Both the position numbers and the translations under genes were made by a program. This document shows positions 37,901 to 52,900 of a stretch of 64,000 nucleotides of DNA, in pieces. The notes beneath the pieces are model-generated. The model had not been told where the DNA came from and did not search any database. It saw only the letters and a program-made list of their open reading frames with translations. Each line of letters starts with the position of its first letter. The stretch's first letter is position 1. The stretch lies in the NCBI GenBank assembly GCA_036244855.1, contig BQKZ01000351.1:1-64000 (forward strand), read 5' to 3'. Origin of the DNA: Temnopleurus reevesii (Eukaryota > Echinodermata > Echinoidea > Temnopleuroida > Temnopleuridae).

Positions 37901-40900
37901 AAATGACAAACTCTTTGTTCACCCGATATAAAATAATTGTATTTCAATTAAAGGAGTGTGGAGGGCATGCAGTAGTTTTTGCCAGGTTTGTCAGGCTTCA
38001 ATGTTTGTCAAACCTAGCAACGTTAATGCAAGCAAATAGCATTCTGACTATTGTACTTTAATTATTTTTTAACAGCTGAATAAGTACATTAGATCTTCTT
38101 GGGGCAAATGTGAATAAATTTGAATACATTACAAAAGTGGTCTATTCCTCCTCTATCTCCTAATTCAAATTATGTCTAAAACTAGTAAGCTGTTTGACTT
38201 AAGAGCTGTTATGTTTGGCTATCTCTAAACCAAGGAGGCATGGAATGTCTGACTCATAATCTGTCTCACTTATTATCTGTCTGACTTGATGGCTGGGTGA
38301 ACTGTATTTGTACTGTAGTACCGCCCCCCTAATCCTGTCAGCCGTCCTCTATAAATCGAAAGCCCTTGCAGGGGTAGCACTGTTGCAATATTCCCTGATA
38401 ATTTGTGGATGACCAAAACCTGAATTCATGAATACATTATATTCGCGATAATATGGTCAGATAACATTTTCCAGATCCCATCATGATGAATCAAATAAAC
38501 ATAATTAAATACCCAAAATTAGTCTGATTAAATCCCTTACTATCAATTTAATATTCATTATGTTCTGGCACATCAACGTTGCTAAAGCTGGGGTAATAAT
38601 GCTGCATTTGTGAAACACTTAGATACTTCTCATGAAGATATGATTAGCAGTTAGCACTAGATATGAATTTAACCTTATTCATTGTTATTATTGTTTAAAT
38701 GGGGGTACAAATTTACTTGCTTCAAATTGGGAAAAAAGAAAGTAAAGTACAGTAATTGAAGTCTCATCCTTTTACATGTAGGCCTATATTTTGCTGCATA
38801 CATTTGTGAATAGGCCTACAGTTTACAACAACAAGGATGTGACCTTTGAACTATCTGACAAGCTGTGGAAACAAATCACTCTACAATGAAGTTTAAGGTC
38901 ACAACATATGACCTACAAGAGTACAAATTCAATGTACATTGTAAGTACCGCATTTCTACCGCAAACAGGTAGCTCCCAACCTCTAATAGTTAAAGTAATA
39001 CGTTTGCACATCATACTTGGCCAAACTAAAAAATCATCCCATATTAAATAGAAAAATTATTGTTTAAACACAAAAAGCAACATATTAAAATTTTAAAAAG
39101 TGCAGGCCTACAGGAAAACCAAAAATAATCACTAAAAGTTATTTCTTGTTTATCGTAAACATGTATGTTTTACAATGGTACCACAACGGAGCGTCATGCA
39201 CAAACTAAAATTTACAGATGTATGTATAATTAGGGTTCTTCTATCATTTATCTATAATAATGACAAAAAAATAACCTGAAAATGAACAAGGAAATGGGAA
39301 TTCATTGAAATGTTCTATGTGTATGATGGTAGGCCTACATATTCTCATAAAAGGCACATATTGTAAATTTATGTAAACACCTACATTGTACAAACCCCGC
39401 AGCAACCCCCCCCCCCCCCCCNAAATCAATATTTAAGAAGATCAATAATAATTTTTACTCCAAATGTTGTAAATTATCTGGCTAACTTCTAAACCTTACT
39501 AACTGGATGGAAAAATCAGGAAACTTATAAAAAGGACTTTCAGATAAAAGATGATAAAAAAAAAAAGATTTCACCTCTTTTTATTAACATTCTGTGATAA
39601 AAAAGAATAAAGTAAACATTTAATGCAGGCCTACATTGAGGCCCTTAGAGCAAGATGACAATATAAATACATGTACATCCATCAACTGGTACATGTACAT
39701 GTAGGCCTCCATGTAAAATTGAATAGATGACCTTGTACTGGAAATTTCCCAACTCCATTGCCAACCTACTCTCATGCATGAGGTAATTTGTTGATCAAAC
39801 CAATTTTACTGAAAATAGAAAAGGTCACATTTTCATTCCCCAGACACTTGTAGTGGTTATATTTATACCAACAAATAATTCTGCAGAATTCTCTCTTCAA
39901 ATGGAGATTACTGTACACTGGTAATGAAAAGAAAATGAGAATGCTTAAAAATGGACTTTTGATTCCACACTAATGAATGTCTCATAATTGAACTTTCTCG
40001 TACAGGTTTTCTAACTACAGTTAAACCTATAGAACCCCTGTCTATATTATGTCCAACTAAAAGTGGTTTCCTTGAGATGAAAATGTGTTTGACAGAGCCT
40101 GTAATATATCAACTATAGCCACTTTTGTCTGTTTTTCTTGGATGACCACTGTAGACAGGTTTGACTATACAGTAGTACATTTATTATTACAATGAAATCA
40201 AGACAATCATAGTGTCAATCCTTTGTGAGCTTGAAAGCTTTTACAAGAAATATATGACTGTAATATTCAAACACCTCAGACAGCTTTCTTTCATTGTTTG
40301 CAGCCGCCTGGAAAGGAATGATGATGTGTACAGTGTATGATGCATGATTCAGTAGACTCCACCCTTGCATCAACAAATGACATCATATCATATCATAATG
40401 ACCAAACATTAAATAAGAATATATGAGATCATATAATATTGATTGAATTAATATAAATGACAATAAATAGAGGAAAAAGTAGTATGACTATGTAGCAAGA
40501 TAGCTTTTATGAAACATTTGTAAATGTGTTTGATTTTCATATTCCAAGTAAGTCTATACAATCCAAATTTAAAAGACACAGACATAAAAAAAAACTTGGG
40601 ATCACCATTAAATGCATCTATAAAGTGTTATGCAAGGTCTCATATTTCTGGAAATACCCTAAAAATAAAACTCTTGCATGTTCTGAAACATACTGCAATG
40701 ATTTTCACACATTGAAATGAAATTCATTTTGCAATATCTGTAACATTAACAAAGTCTGGAGATAATGTTTTACTTACTTTACTTTCTTCCTCTACTACTC
40801 TCAATCCATCGGATGAAACCCACAGAACAGCACGCAGCTTCTTCTTCGGATTCTGCACACATAAAAATAAAAGCAAAAAAGGCAATAAATTAACGCTATA

Positions 40901-43900
40901 AAAGTTCAATCTAATCATCAACACTTGATAGATTTTCATGAGGATTTAATTTAGGAAGGTGAAGTGAGAGTACACCTGTACTTGAGTAAAGTGACAAGAG
41001 GCACTCACTCATTAGTGATGAAAGTGAAGTGGATAAGGAAAAAAGAAAATTAAATATTTGGGTTTATTACCAACATTGATATTAGGGATTTCAGCTACGT
41101 ATACACTAGATGAAATATTGAGTACTTGGAAAGAACTTCAATTAGGAAAATAAGTGTTTAGAAGTGATCTACAGTAATGTTGATAAGAATGCACAATACA
41201 AGTGTCTTGACACGGAAAATTTCATAAAGTAGGACGAAACTGGTTAAGACATCTCATTTCAGTCACCACGTGTTTATCCACGCTACATGTAGCCTACACT
41301 TGGGACTATATATTACGTATCATATATCAGTAGTGCTTACAAATCACATTTTACAAGCTTTATTTGTTCTTTACTCTGCTTTTATATATTCTATTGTAAA
41401 ATATTGTAATTCATTTTAATATGGTTTTGAATATTCATTTCAAGTTACAGTACGTGCAATTCTCTTTATTACTAATACCACATTTCATGCTTGTAAGACT
41501 GTTTCTATGAGATTCCAGTAACCAACCCCACCCTGGCCAAAAGAAAACTTTCATAATACGTAGGTCTACAAACCCGCTTTTCCACAGCAGGTGAAAATAC
41601 TGTATGGACACAAATTTTTCAAAGTCCCTTGCCTAAATAAAAATGTATCCAATTTTACAGAGGCAACTCAATGTCCGCAGATCAGGGCTGCTCATTTAAC
41701 ATTTTAAAAGCTACAATTCATCAAGCAAACATGGAAAAAGGGACGATAGGTCACAATTTGAATTTCATGACTATAACAATTGTTTACTAATGTTTACATA
41801 TAGTACATGGGACTTGTGAGATTTGTAAACACCTTAAAAATCCATTGATTCTGCTGCCAAAGAAGCAACATTAGTTGAATTTGTCTGTAAAATGTAATGT
41901 AATTTTCTCAATACTTTTGATGAGTAATGAATGAGATGTGCACACCCATCTTTTCTATTTTCCACTTCTCTTCCCATATTGATTGAATACCAATGTGGTG
42001 ACTATACAATGTGTAAGGGCTTGCAGCAAAATACACAGCTACGCTTTATCATAACATTACACATCATAATAATAATATTCAGTTCTTTTATAGAGCATAA
42101 CACATAGCCATAGCATGTCCCTATGTAGCCTGCATCAATCGTCATACCAGAAAATTTTGTCAGAAATGCAATTCCAGGCATTCATTTGCATTATTGTCAA
42201 CCACAACATATCAAATATTTATGATTGCAAGGGAAGTAAAATATCTAAACATGGGTTACAATGCACTAATTGTTAAAAATGAAAACAACCTTTTGTTTTC
42301 TACTACCTCTAAAGATAGTAATCTTTCATTATGATAGTTGCATGGTAATTTTGTGGGATATGAGTTTACACATATTTACCATGCATGAAAAAGAATCAGT
42401 ATTATAGAAAATCGCACATAATTTGAACAAAAACATAAAAAACAATCTCATACATTTTACCATAAAATCATACTTTTAGGACTAAAAAAAACATGTAAAG
42501 CAAATTGTGAATACATCGGCTCGTTTTACATAAATTTCTGCATCCCGACCATTACGAATCTATACCTTTAATCAACAGTGTAATACAAAATACCACATCC
42601 GTATTAAACATGCACAGCAGTCCCTCAAAACCATTTTCATGTAAAGATAAACATGGAATTCTTTTGCCAAGAATTTGTGTAACTTTGGAATACATTCATG
42701 AGCGGTCGGCAAGCAAATATGCCACCAATTAGAGGTCACACCAGTGCCGTATGAATTTATGATGATATAATTTCACAAATATGTATCTACGTCAAGGTGT
42801 TATTACAGAATTCCTTCATGCATGTCATAGAAATTTCTTTTCACTTCGGGGTTTGGCAAGTTTACTTTGTAACTGTGTTTGATATTATATCTTTTTGTTG
42901 ACTTACCATTCTCAATTGTCTGGCTGCATCCTCGCATATTTGCATTCCTCTGGACTCGGCTACTTCTATCGAACCAAGATACTGCAGAGAAGAGAGAGAG
43001 AAGAATGTGGGAAAAATATCACTCAATACATTTATATACTGTAAATGCAAATATTTCAGCATAATTATAAGTGAATTCACTGAATTCCAGACCTATTCAC
43101 ACTAAACTAAGCGAGTTTTGTTAATTTTACATTTTATAAGATAAAGTACACAAGACTATGTATTATGGGATTTATATCTATTTTAGCAGATTCAATGTCA
43201 CAAAATTCGCAAAAATAAAACCAGCAAATTTTGTTTAGCTTATTTAGTAATTTCACCTTGCAATAAAATACATGTACACTGTAGGTTACATCCTACTGTA
43301 TTTTGATCACAAAATGTTGGTAAATCCTACATGTATGTTGAATAACATGTGCAATAAGGTAAACTATAATTTGCATTAAAGCAGGCTAAATCAGTAGGTC
43401 ACTTTCAAAGGGAAACCATCCTTAAAATCATCATGCTCTCAACTTGAATTATAAAAAAAAAAAAAAAAGGAACAATCATATTAAAAAAATGAATAAATCT
43501 AGGCAAAATCTGACAATCCATTCAAAGTTATAATTTTTCAAAGTTTCAAAGATATCCTCTCATGGGGATCCATGAGTTTACAATGTACCTAGCAATTTTG
43601 GCAGAATTTGTGACATGATAGCAGAAAATTCCTCATAAAAACTGTATTTTCAAAAAAATGGATTAGTGTTGATTTTGCAATAAGAATGCAATGAAGAGCA
43701 AAAATAACACAGCATTTGAACATTTCTGAAATTAGAAGAAAATGTGAATATATAGTCTACGCCATTCAGTGTAAATTTATATACAAATCTGAGAGAAGTC
43801 AATAAAAATCTAGGCTGTGTATTCTGATACAAAATGTATGTAAATGACCTTAGGTCTAACAGCATAATTCTCAAATGTCAAAGTGCTACACAGATGAGTG

Positions 43901-46900
43901 CTCAATCTGTCAGGCCTAACATTCAACAGGCAATTTCTAAATCGGACGCAGGAATGCTTGCTGTTTCAGACTCTAGTTTGACTCCATACATCAACATACC
44001 CTTCCAGGCTTGCATTACAATCTCGGCTTTGATTTCATTTACGTCAGTCAGTAAGTCCTTCAGTACTGCTACAAAGTAGCCTTTGTACAGTGTGGGGTCA
44101 CCCTAATAACCTTAACGTTGACCTTTGTAGGAATGACAAGCTAATCAACCACACACTGATAAACACACAAAATTGGATATTCTATGATAAAAATACATTT
44201 GATAATAATTGATCTAAGGAGGTCATCTACACCTTTTGGGCGCTGTTCAGAATAAATTTGTGTGCAAAAACATAAAAAACAATGTCCAATGAAGAAAAAC
44301 ATCTTTAAAAATCATTACAAATTCCCTCAATCATCCTGCATCTTCTATTGGTAAACCATAAACCAATCACTGCTCAAAACTCTTTGAATATAAATAATAT
44401 TCTGATAATTTAAGGAAAATTTCAATCAGCAGACCATGGCAGCTGTGTAATGTTCTACCATTCTCCGCATAATTACAGATCATTGTCAGTGAAAATGTAT
44501 CACAGGAATGGAGGTATCGTCCGTTAATTCACTATTTCATTTGAAATTGAAATATTGAAAATAGAATATTGACTCCAAAGTCGATCAATATTTCAATTTT
44601 AAATCAGAACAAGTGAAACGCCACCTGGCAGTCTCGCCTGCATTGCGCGATNCAAGCTAATCAACCACACACTGATAAACACACAAAATTGGATATTCTA
44701 TGATAAAAATACATTTCATTAGAGTTGATCTAAGGAGGTCATCTACACCTTTTGGGCATATGTTCAGAATAAATTTAATAAAAAATCATTACAAATTCAT
44801 TACAAATATGGTAAACCATAAACCAATCACTGCTCAAAACTCTTTGAATATAAATAATATTCTGATAATTTAAGGAAAATTTCAATCAGCAGACCATGGC
44901 AACTGTGTAATGTTCTACCATTCTCATCATAATTACAGATCATTAGCAGTGAAAATGTATCACAGGCTTGGTATATTTGCACAATGTGCACATTAAAAGA
45001 ATGCGCTGTATTTATAGTGTGTAGGGGTATTGATATGCAGCCACACAAAACTGTCTTCGTACGGTAATGATTCTACAGGGTTGCCACTATTTGAAGAAAG
45101 CCAAATTCCTTCATTTTTCCCTGATAGATCTTCAAAATTTCATAAATTTAAAAAAAATAAATGTAATTTTTTGTCTGCATGCTAAATTACCAAATGAAGA
45201 TTATATCAAACGTTTTTATATGGAGGGGGGGGGGGGGGGGGGTTGGGCGGTATGACAATGAAGACAAAAATACCAGATTTTGCTGTTTTGATTCATATGA
45301 TTTATAGCATCTTTCCTATCAATAGAAGGGTACCTGACACTTTTCTGTCTGCCATTTTACAGAACTGCAATAAAGCATCACTCAGCAAGGAAAAATAAGG
45401 ATGATTGGGAGATACCGGTACCTACAGGTACATATAAGCAAATGACAAGAGAGACCCACCTTGACAGAGAAATTACAAGTACCTGCTCTGACCAGCTTCT
45501 CATCCTGCTGCCACTGGTGCGGCTTGCTGGCAGCTGGCACGTACGATGTGTCCTTGCTACGGAAACTCCGCCGTAGCCGCTTCATGCTCAGAGAGCGTCG
45601 TAGTCGACTCTTCCGCTGGGGGGATGCCGCAGATGCAGAGGAAGGGGCGGGGCTGCTCGTACCAGCGTTGGAATCTTCGGCACTGTTGCGCCGCTTGTGC
45701 TTGCTGCTCGAACCCCCAAAGAAAAATTTCCTGTGTAAGTCAATGAAAAGATGAACAAGAATAGATTTAGTCTTCAGATTTTTAATCAATCTTAAAGTAT
45801 TAGGTAAAATATTTAGAGATAACATGCATGAAGTTAAGAACATCAGACTATTTAAAGCAAACTACAATGTAACAAACTAAATTTAGATTTTGCTTTACCA
45901 TTCAATACTGAATATTGAATGGTTGATATTGTTGGTCAATTTATCTTATTAATAGTTATCTTTTAGGCATAAAGTACAATTAGAGATATAAATTACAGTC
46001 AATAATTGCTGAGATAAATGGAAAAATGCACTTTGCCCAGCTCCAACCAAATAAATTTCCTTCAATAAAAAAAACATGTATTAAAGTTAGTGATCAGATG
46101 AATATACCAGTCATCCTCTCTTATTTTACGCTCCTTTCAAACAATTTCTGATAGACCAGCACACATGAATGTCACAAATAAGAAAACTCGAGGCAACATT
46201 CAAACGTTGATGTCAGAATATCAGTCTTTCATAGTGCGGACACGATATTCTGGTGATGTCCATCACGATCCAAATCACTTTGATTTCTTAATGGTAGAAT
46301 ACTTCTTTTTCAGCCTAAAATTTGACTTTCTAAGATTGTTGTGTTATGTTGAAGAGTACTAAATGTTTATAGAACATATCACCAATCAATAAAGCACAAA
46401 GATTGGTCATGATAAGCGCATTTTATAGTTATTCCAATAATAATTCATTTATTTGGGCCTCGAATTAATGGACCGTGCATTCAAAATTCAAAACAGCCGT
46501 TGACCCCTCGATGACCAATAGCGCAAGAGTCTCTCTCAGTGCGTATTCCGCATGGTGTGGCAGTGTATTGAAGTGCACACTGTATGTGCTCTTAAAATGT
46601 TTTGTGCATGTGTGGTAATACGCTAGGAGTATCGCGATACCGTTAGTGTCAAGATGAATTATGATAGAATAGATTTTTATTTCAATTAAATATTCTGGAC
46701 TATATTCGACCAAAATGCTTCATAGAGGTTATTATTTTGGCATACCCGAAGTACACAACAAGTTGTACACTGTAAGCATAACTGTAATGTGTGCAAATGT
46801 AACATTCTACATGTACCTTTAATGCGAACGCCCTTGTTAATTAACCTACATGTACAGTATATAACTGTGCGATCCACACCACACGAAACTGTTAATTATC

Positions 46901-49900
46901 CTAAAACGCTAGTATAATGGTCAGTCATGCTGTTAATTATAGCAAGCCTTGCAGTAATTGCCCATCTTCCTGCATTTACTGAATCTAGTACCAGTATACT
47001 GTGTAGATGAAGTGTGTATATGACAAAATATTTTGCTCCTTAATAGTTTTCTACTTTTACACAGATGCATCCAATGGTCATTCGATAGAGGACTTGTGAA
47101 TCAAATTTCGAAACATTATAAAATTGATTTACAATGTACCTACATAGATATATGATCTTATCTGTGTTCCAGTACTCTTCACAAATACTTACTGTATTCA
47201 TAAGATGAAATGTTTCTTGTTTGCTCAATTGTTATTTTGCTAATTTCAAAACATTGAATCTTCTCAAAGTTTCAGTAACTAAAATGCTGATAGATGTGTA
47301 TGTAATGATCATTCAAAATATGAAAATTAATATACATTTAAGAACAGCTATACTGTATGTCTAAAATTCAATGAATTTTAAAACATTCATATACAATGTA
47401 CACTATACCAGCTTTTACAGGGTACACATACATGTATGCCGATGTCTATGCTTTGAATCTGCTTTTGTACGCACTCTGTGTTTGGCGATGCAAACAAGCA
47501 ATGTATTTGTAGTGCATGACAACCAAGTAATTTTCATGAGGGATAAGCAGGCAATGAAAATCATTCCATGCTGTGTTTCTTTGAGTGCTTTTTGAGCAGT
47601 TGGTTGTAGCAATTGAAAACGGAAAAGACCACACCCAAAGTCTACATCGTATTATTTCATTTGATTGCAGACAATCCTCACAAACAAACGAATAGAAAGT
47701 TAAACCAAAATGAATAATGTACATGAAAGGAAAATAAATTTGCACAAACAGTAAGAGAAATATTTATGCACTGTAAAAGAAAAAGATCCTACAAAATAAA
47801 CATGTTTCACCTGTGAATCTGCTAAGAAAACCAACATTAGACTACATGTATTTAATGTGTACATGTATATATTCCCCTCCCCCTCACCCCGTATTTCCAA
47901 TGTTTTAGGAAATGTTGTGATGGAGGGCGATGTTTAAGAATGCCAACAAGACATGAACTTGTGTGTAAAAAAGGGGGAAAATGCATATACTTGCAAGTTG
48001 ACACAATCTACAATTCTTAAGAGATATTACCATTGTGAACCAAATGTCACAAAACTTTGGAAAGTGACATAAAATGAGAAATATGCAAACCCAAATTACA
48101 GTACAGATCTAGACCAAAAGCCGTTTGATAAACTATGAAGAAGTTCAAAATGAACTGCTTGAGTTCATGCATGTACTGGGTCTGTAAAAGAGCGTGTCTG
48201 CCAAACCAATTTCATTAAATATTCAGTCGCACTAATAGCATCAGCCCAAGAATCAATGTATAATTAATGAGGCTGAACCCAATAAATTCAACTAAATATT
48301 CAGGCAAGTCCTAGCACTTGGCCCTAAATCACATTACATCTGTGATATAATCCCTCTTCCATGAAATGGCATATTATACTATTCAACAAGAACATGAAAG
48401 CTATACATGATAACATGTATCTGACTGCATACTCCTCCACCTCATGTGTAAATACCAAAATGCAATTATACAAACAAAGTTACCACTACCACATATGTAC
48501 CTGTATGTAAATAGGATTCAACCAAATGTAAATTTTTGTATATATTGAGTTTGCAACTTTGCATCCTCATTTCTTTTCTAATGTACTTCAGTCTCTGTAT
48601 ATACTCTTACATGTATAATTATATTCCACCAACAATGAATGAAAATTAAGGACCACAATTGGCTCTATGCAGATGTCACCGAAAAGAAGTCACGAGAGCT
48701 AGGATATCCACTTTTGATTACGAACATTTATGCATATATGCTTTCCACTTTGCCAGGTTTAAGATTTAAAAAATCATGTTTGCTGTACACTTTATTCTAT
48801 ATTGTAAATATTTCCTGATATTAACTTAAATAGTGTTTCTTTGGCACTACTGAGTCCCACCTATGATGTTTAAGAAAAATAAGCAATTTCCTGAAATGAT
48901 AGACGCCGCACATGTATTTTAGCTTCTCAAACCGGAAATCACTGTCATTACTTTTTTTACCGGTATTATGATTAGACAGACCACCTGTGTGCTTTGAAAC
49001 ACCTGTATAAAGCGCCTTATAAATGTAATTATTATTATTATTATATGACCTCAACACATAGATATTGACGGTATCATGAGATATCATTTGAAATCATTGA
49101 TTGTTGGAACCGAGAATTACACTTTTGTTTTTCTAATGAATTGTTCACTACATGGAGCATCCCGGGTTGTGTTTCATAAAGCTGTGCGTAGATCTACAAA
49201 TGTACGCATGACTCGCACTCAATGATAACTCCTCGCACTGAATCGCAATGAAGAAAGGATCACCAGTCGTTTGTACAGTTGTGCGTAGATCTACACACAG
49301 CCTTATGAACCACAAGCTTGGATGTAGAACTCTGAGTACAGTATGCCAGAAAAATTTTGCTGAAATCAATTTGGCTTTGATTTTTCTTAACAGTAGAATT
49401 CACAATGCCTGACCTACTGTATATATAGTACATGTATGAGCACTTTCCAAAATACTTGGCTATAAATAAATTAATACATTTCATCTCGATATTAATGAGA
49501 GCATGCCGACCTATAATACTGATAAGGTGAGATAATGAAAACTGATACTCTCGTCAAAATGACCTTTGAAATCGAAAATGCAGGGCTTGTCATGTGATGC
49601 AAATCAGAGGATTACGGGAGCCCGTTCTTCCATTATGAAAAACCTGCACTCTAATGAGGTATACAAATAGGGATCATTGGTCATACAGTAACACAAGTCA
49701 TTCACATGATTCACAAATTACATGCGACTGATTATCAAAGGGGCACTAATTATGATACAAATATAGTTCCTCCTGATAACAAAATGGGCATATTTTGGAG
49801 TAATGATGGACATATTCTGTAGCTGATGGGCAAATGAAGCCATGATTAACATCCTATTTAACAATGTTTATGTGGATGTGTAGTACATTCAACCCTTCTC

Positions 49901-52900
49901 TTAGTCTACATAGTACTCATGTAATGTGCAGGCGGCCAGAGAGACATGTTTGTCTCATCAGCTGATCGACGGTAACCACAACATGCCAAATGTCATGAAG
50001 ATTGAATTAAAATAACCGAAAGCTGTGACCTTTTCTCCACGCACCCTCACGGCCAAACACAGAATAATTTGACATTACACAATATAAAAATTTATAAAGC
50101 ATTCATTAAAAAGGTAAAAAGATAGCTTTATTAAATAGATAAAGATGTTCTAGTGTTACTCCTTTATTACCCAGAATCCAACATCCATCAAGATATTAAT
50201 TCTGGCTACACTGTAAAATGTATAGGCCTATAAGCTAGAATACATGCCATTCATGTTGTAACTACAGGCGTGCAAATAAAAGCACACAACCAGCATCTAT
50301 CGTTTACATGTACATACTTATCAGGAAAAAAAATTGAGTCGTCAATATGCCATTAAAATTAACAACCCTTGTATATAAAATATGATCACCACTTTCAGAA
50401 CGATGAAACCTCTACCCCACCCCATCCCACCCCCCCCCAAAAAAAAAAAAAGAAACAAAATAAAAACTACATATACAAAGTGCATTTGTTAAATTGTACT
50501 GACCCAGAACATCCTACAGAAGGCAGTAATATTATGATTATTTCCAAGTTGTAACAATGAGTCTTGCCCCTGACCTTCTGGCATCCTAAATTTCCCACAA
50601 GAAGCATTCCATGTTTGTTTTGTGTTGACTTGCTTATTCAGAGAACACGACTACGACCAATACTGGACCAAACTACATGTATAATATGTAATCTCACTGC
50701 AGTCCTAATGGTCCTGTGTGGTAAATAAATCTTTATCCCTCAAATGAAATTAACAGAAGAAGAGGGAGAACCAGAAACTGACAGTTCACAAAATAACAAA
50801 TTGTCTTTTCTGGTTTTCCCCTTTAAAAAAAAGAGAGTTGAATGATACAATATGACATCCTCACCACAGCACAAAATGAGCAAAGAAAGGGATACATGTA
50901 AAGGGGGAATCCAATCCTGGAATTATCTTGCTCTCACTGAATGAAGAAAAATCTGATAAACACACAAACATATATTAAGTAAATTCTAATAATCCGATAA
51001 AAATTTAGGAATTTTCACAATTTCAATGGTGTCCCCCTGATGGGGATTAATTTATTTGGCAACTTTGGTAGAATCATAGTGGACAACTCCCCATTGACTG
51101 AGTGCATATAATTTTGAAGAAAAAAAATTAGATATGATTTTAGAACTTGATTAGTGCATATTAAATGTAAAATTTAGAATAAGGATTCAAATTTCAGTCC
51201 CTGTTGTAGTATGAACATAAATTCAGGTTTTCTTTCAGGCTGCACCTAAATTTGAACTACAGGTGTAATGTTCAATACAGATTTGACATATTGATATTGG
51301 TGTCAAGAAAATTAGTATCTGTCTACTTTGAAGACCTACATCATACTGTACCATCTCAAATGCAAACAAAGGACTATTTTATAATTTAATGAACAATGTT
51401 GGGGTATATACACCTGTATGCAGGCCCAGCAACTTACAATGTATTTTACACATAAACCTTAACCAGAGTTCAATGCCAATGCATGTTTTGTGCGACACCA
51501 TCAATTTAAGTGGAGTGAAAAGTGATACTTCAAAAGTACTTAGAATTTGAAGTAGACCTACACTGTACAGTATTGAAAATACAATTATCATTTCCTCTAT
51601 TGAAGTAAAGTATGGTTGTAAACTTTAAATTAAAATCACATCATTTGGTCATGAATGATTTTGAGGAAGTGGACCGATATTGGCCCATATTCCGAGAGCA
51701 AAGTTTAACTTAATTACGGTAGGTCTTACTCATTGTCAATGTCATATACATGTACATGTACATGTAGACCATTGATTTAATTTTTGAATACACTGTAGCT
51801 CAGGTCTGTAAATAGCAATGGCTTTGTTCCGGGTTAAGTTGAACCCCGATATCAGAATACGGACCATAAACTTTAGATAAAAAAGAAGACGGCTTCTCAA
51901 GAAACATATTTAGCTTTAATATTCCCTAACTGATAACAATAGGAGTTAACAAAATCAGATGTGATACACATGTAAACTTATCACTGTAGTTGATATGATT
52001 TGGTATGTGTATAAAATAAATGAACAAGATTATTGTATGTCTACAGTTAAATATTATTGGATCAGCTGAAATTTTTGCTGGGGTTTTATTGTTCATAAAT
52101 TTGGGAACAATGAATTAAAATTTTCACTCATAGAACTCCAATATTCTTGTGTACATTTATCTTTAAAAATGAGAAAATACAATTTGCTTATGTGTGAAAA
52201 TGTCTAAAATTCAGTAAATTCGCTCAAATTTATGTATGCTGAAATTTTGGCTTTTACAGTACCTACATGTACAACTGTACATCCATATACAGTGTACATC
52301 TACAATGTATTGCACATCAGAAGAGTGTACAACCAACCCATTGGTCCTTTATAATAAAAATGAATACATTTTTGTAGCTAATTCCAGATCTCCAGTATAC
52401 ATGTACTACAGATATTGTAGGCCCGAAGGCCCATACTGCAAATATGTGCATACACACATAGGATAACGTAACATGAAAGCAAAACTAAGCTCTGTCAGGA
52501 AACTAAAACAATCATTCATTTTGTAGCTTCATATATCCAGATATATATGCAAATCAAAACAGAGACAAGAATGACAGGACGATTACATTCTACCACAAAA
52601 AAAATATTCCTGAAAGAACAAAATGAAATTACATTTGAAAAACGAGCAATGTATTAACAAATCTAACAAATGAGGCCCATCATGTATATAAATACATGTA
52701 TTATGAATTGGAAATTGTCAGGATCATAATACTGGCACCATGATGAAGATTGAGGGTTGATGATGTGAATCTGCATGATTCATCTATTTATTATGTTCTT
52801 TCACCAATCAAGCATGGATATTCAAGAGTACTTACCCTCAAGTCAGATACACCTCATTGATCACTCATATATAATAAGAAAACGATAATCCTCTTTCAAA

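Noticed and set aside
47446..47745. 99-codon minus-strand ORF with a hydrophobic start
   Set aside because: Overlapping ORFs on the same and other strand, no domain, no splice context.
52837..52900. Minus-strand GTAAGT donor near 52850
   Set aside because: The sequence before it has stops in the frames with an ATG; only an untranslated exon would be possible and no promoter is clear.
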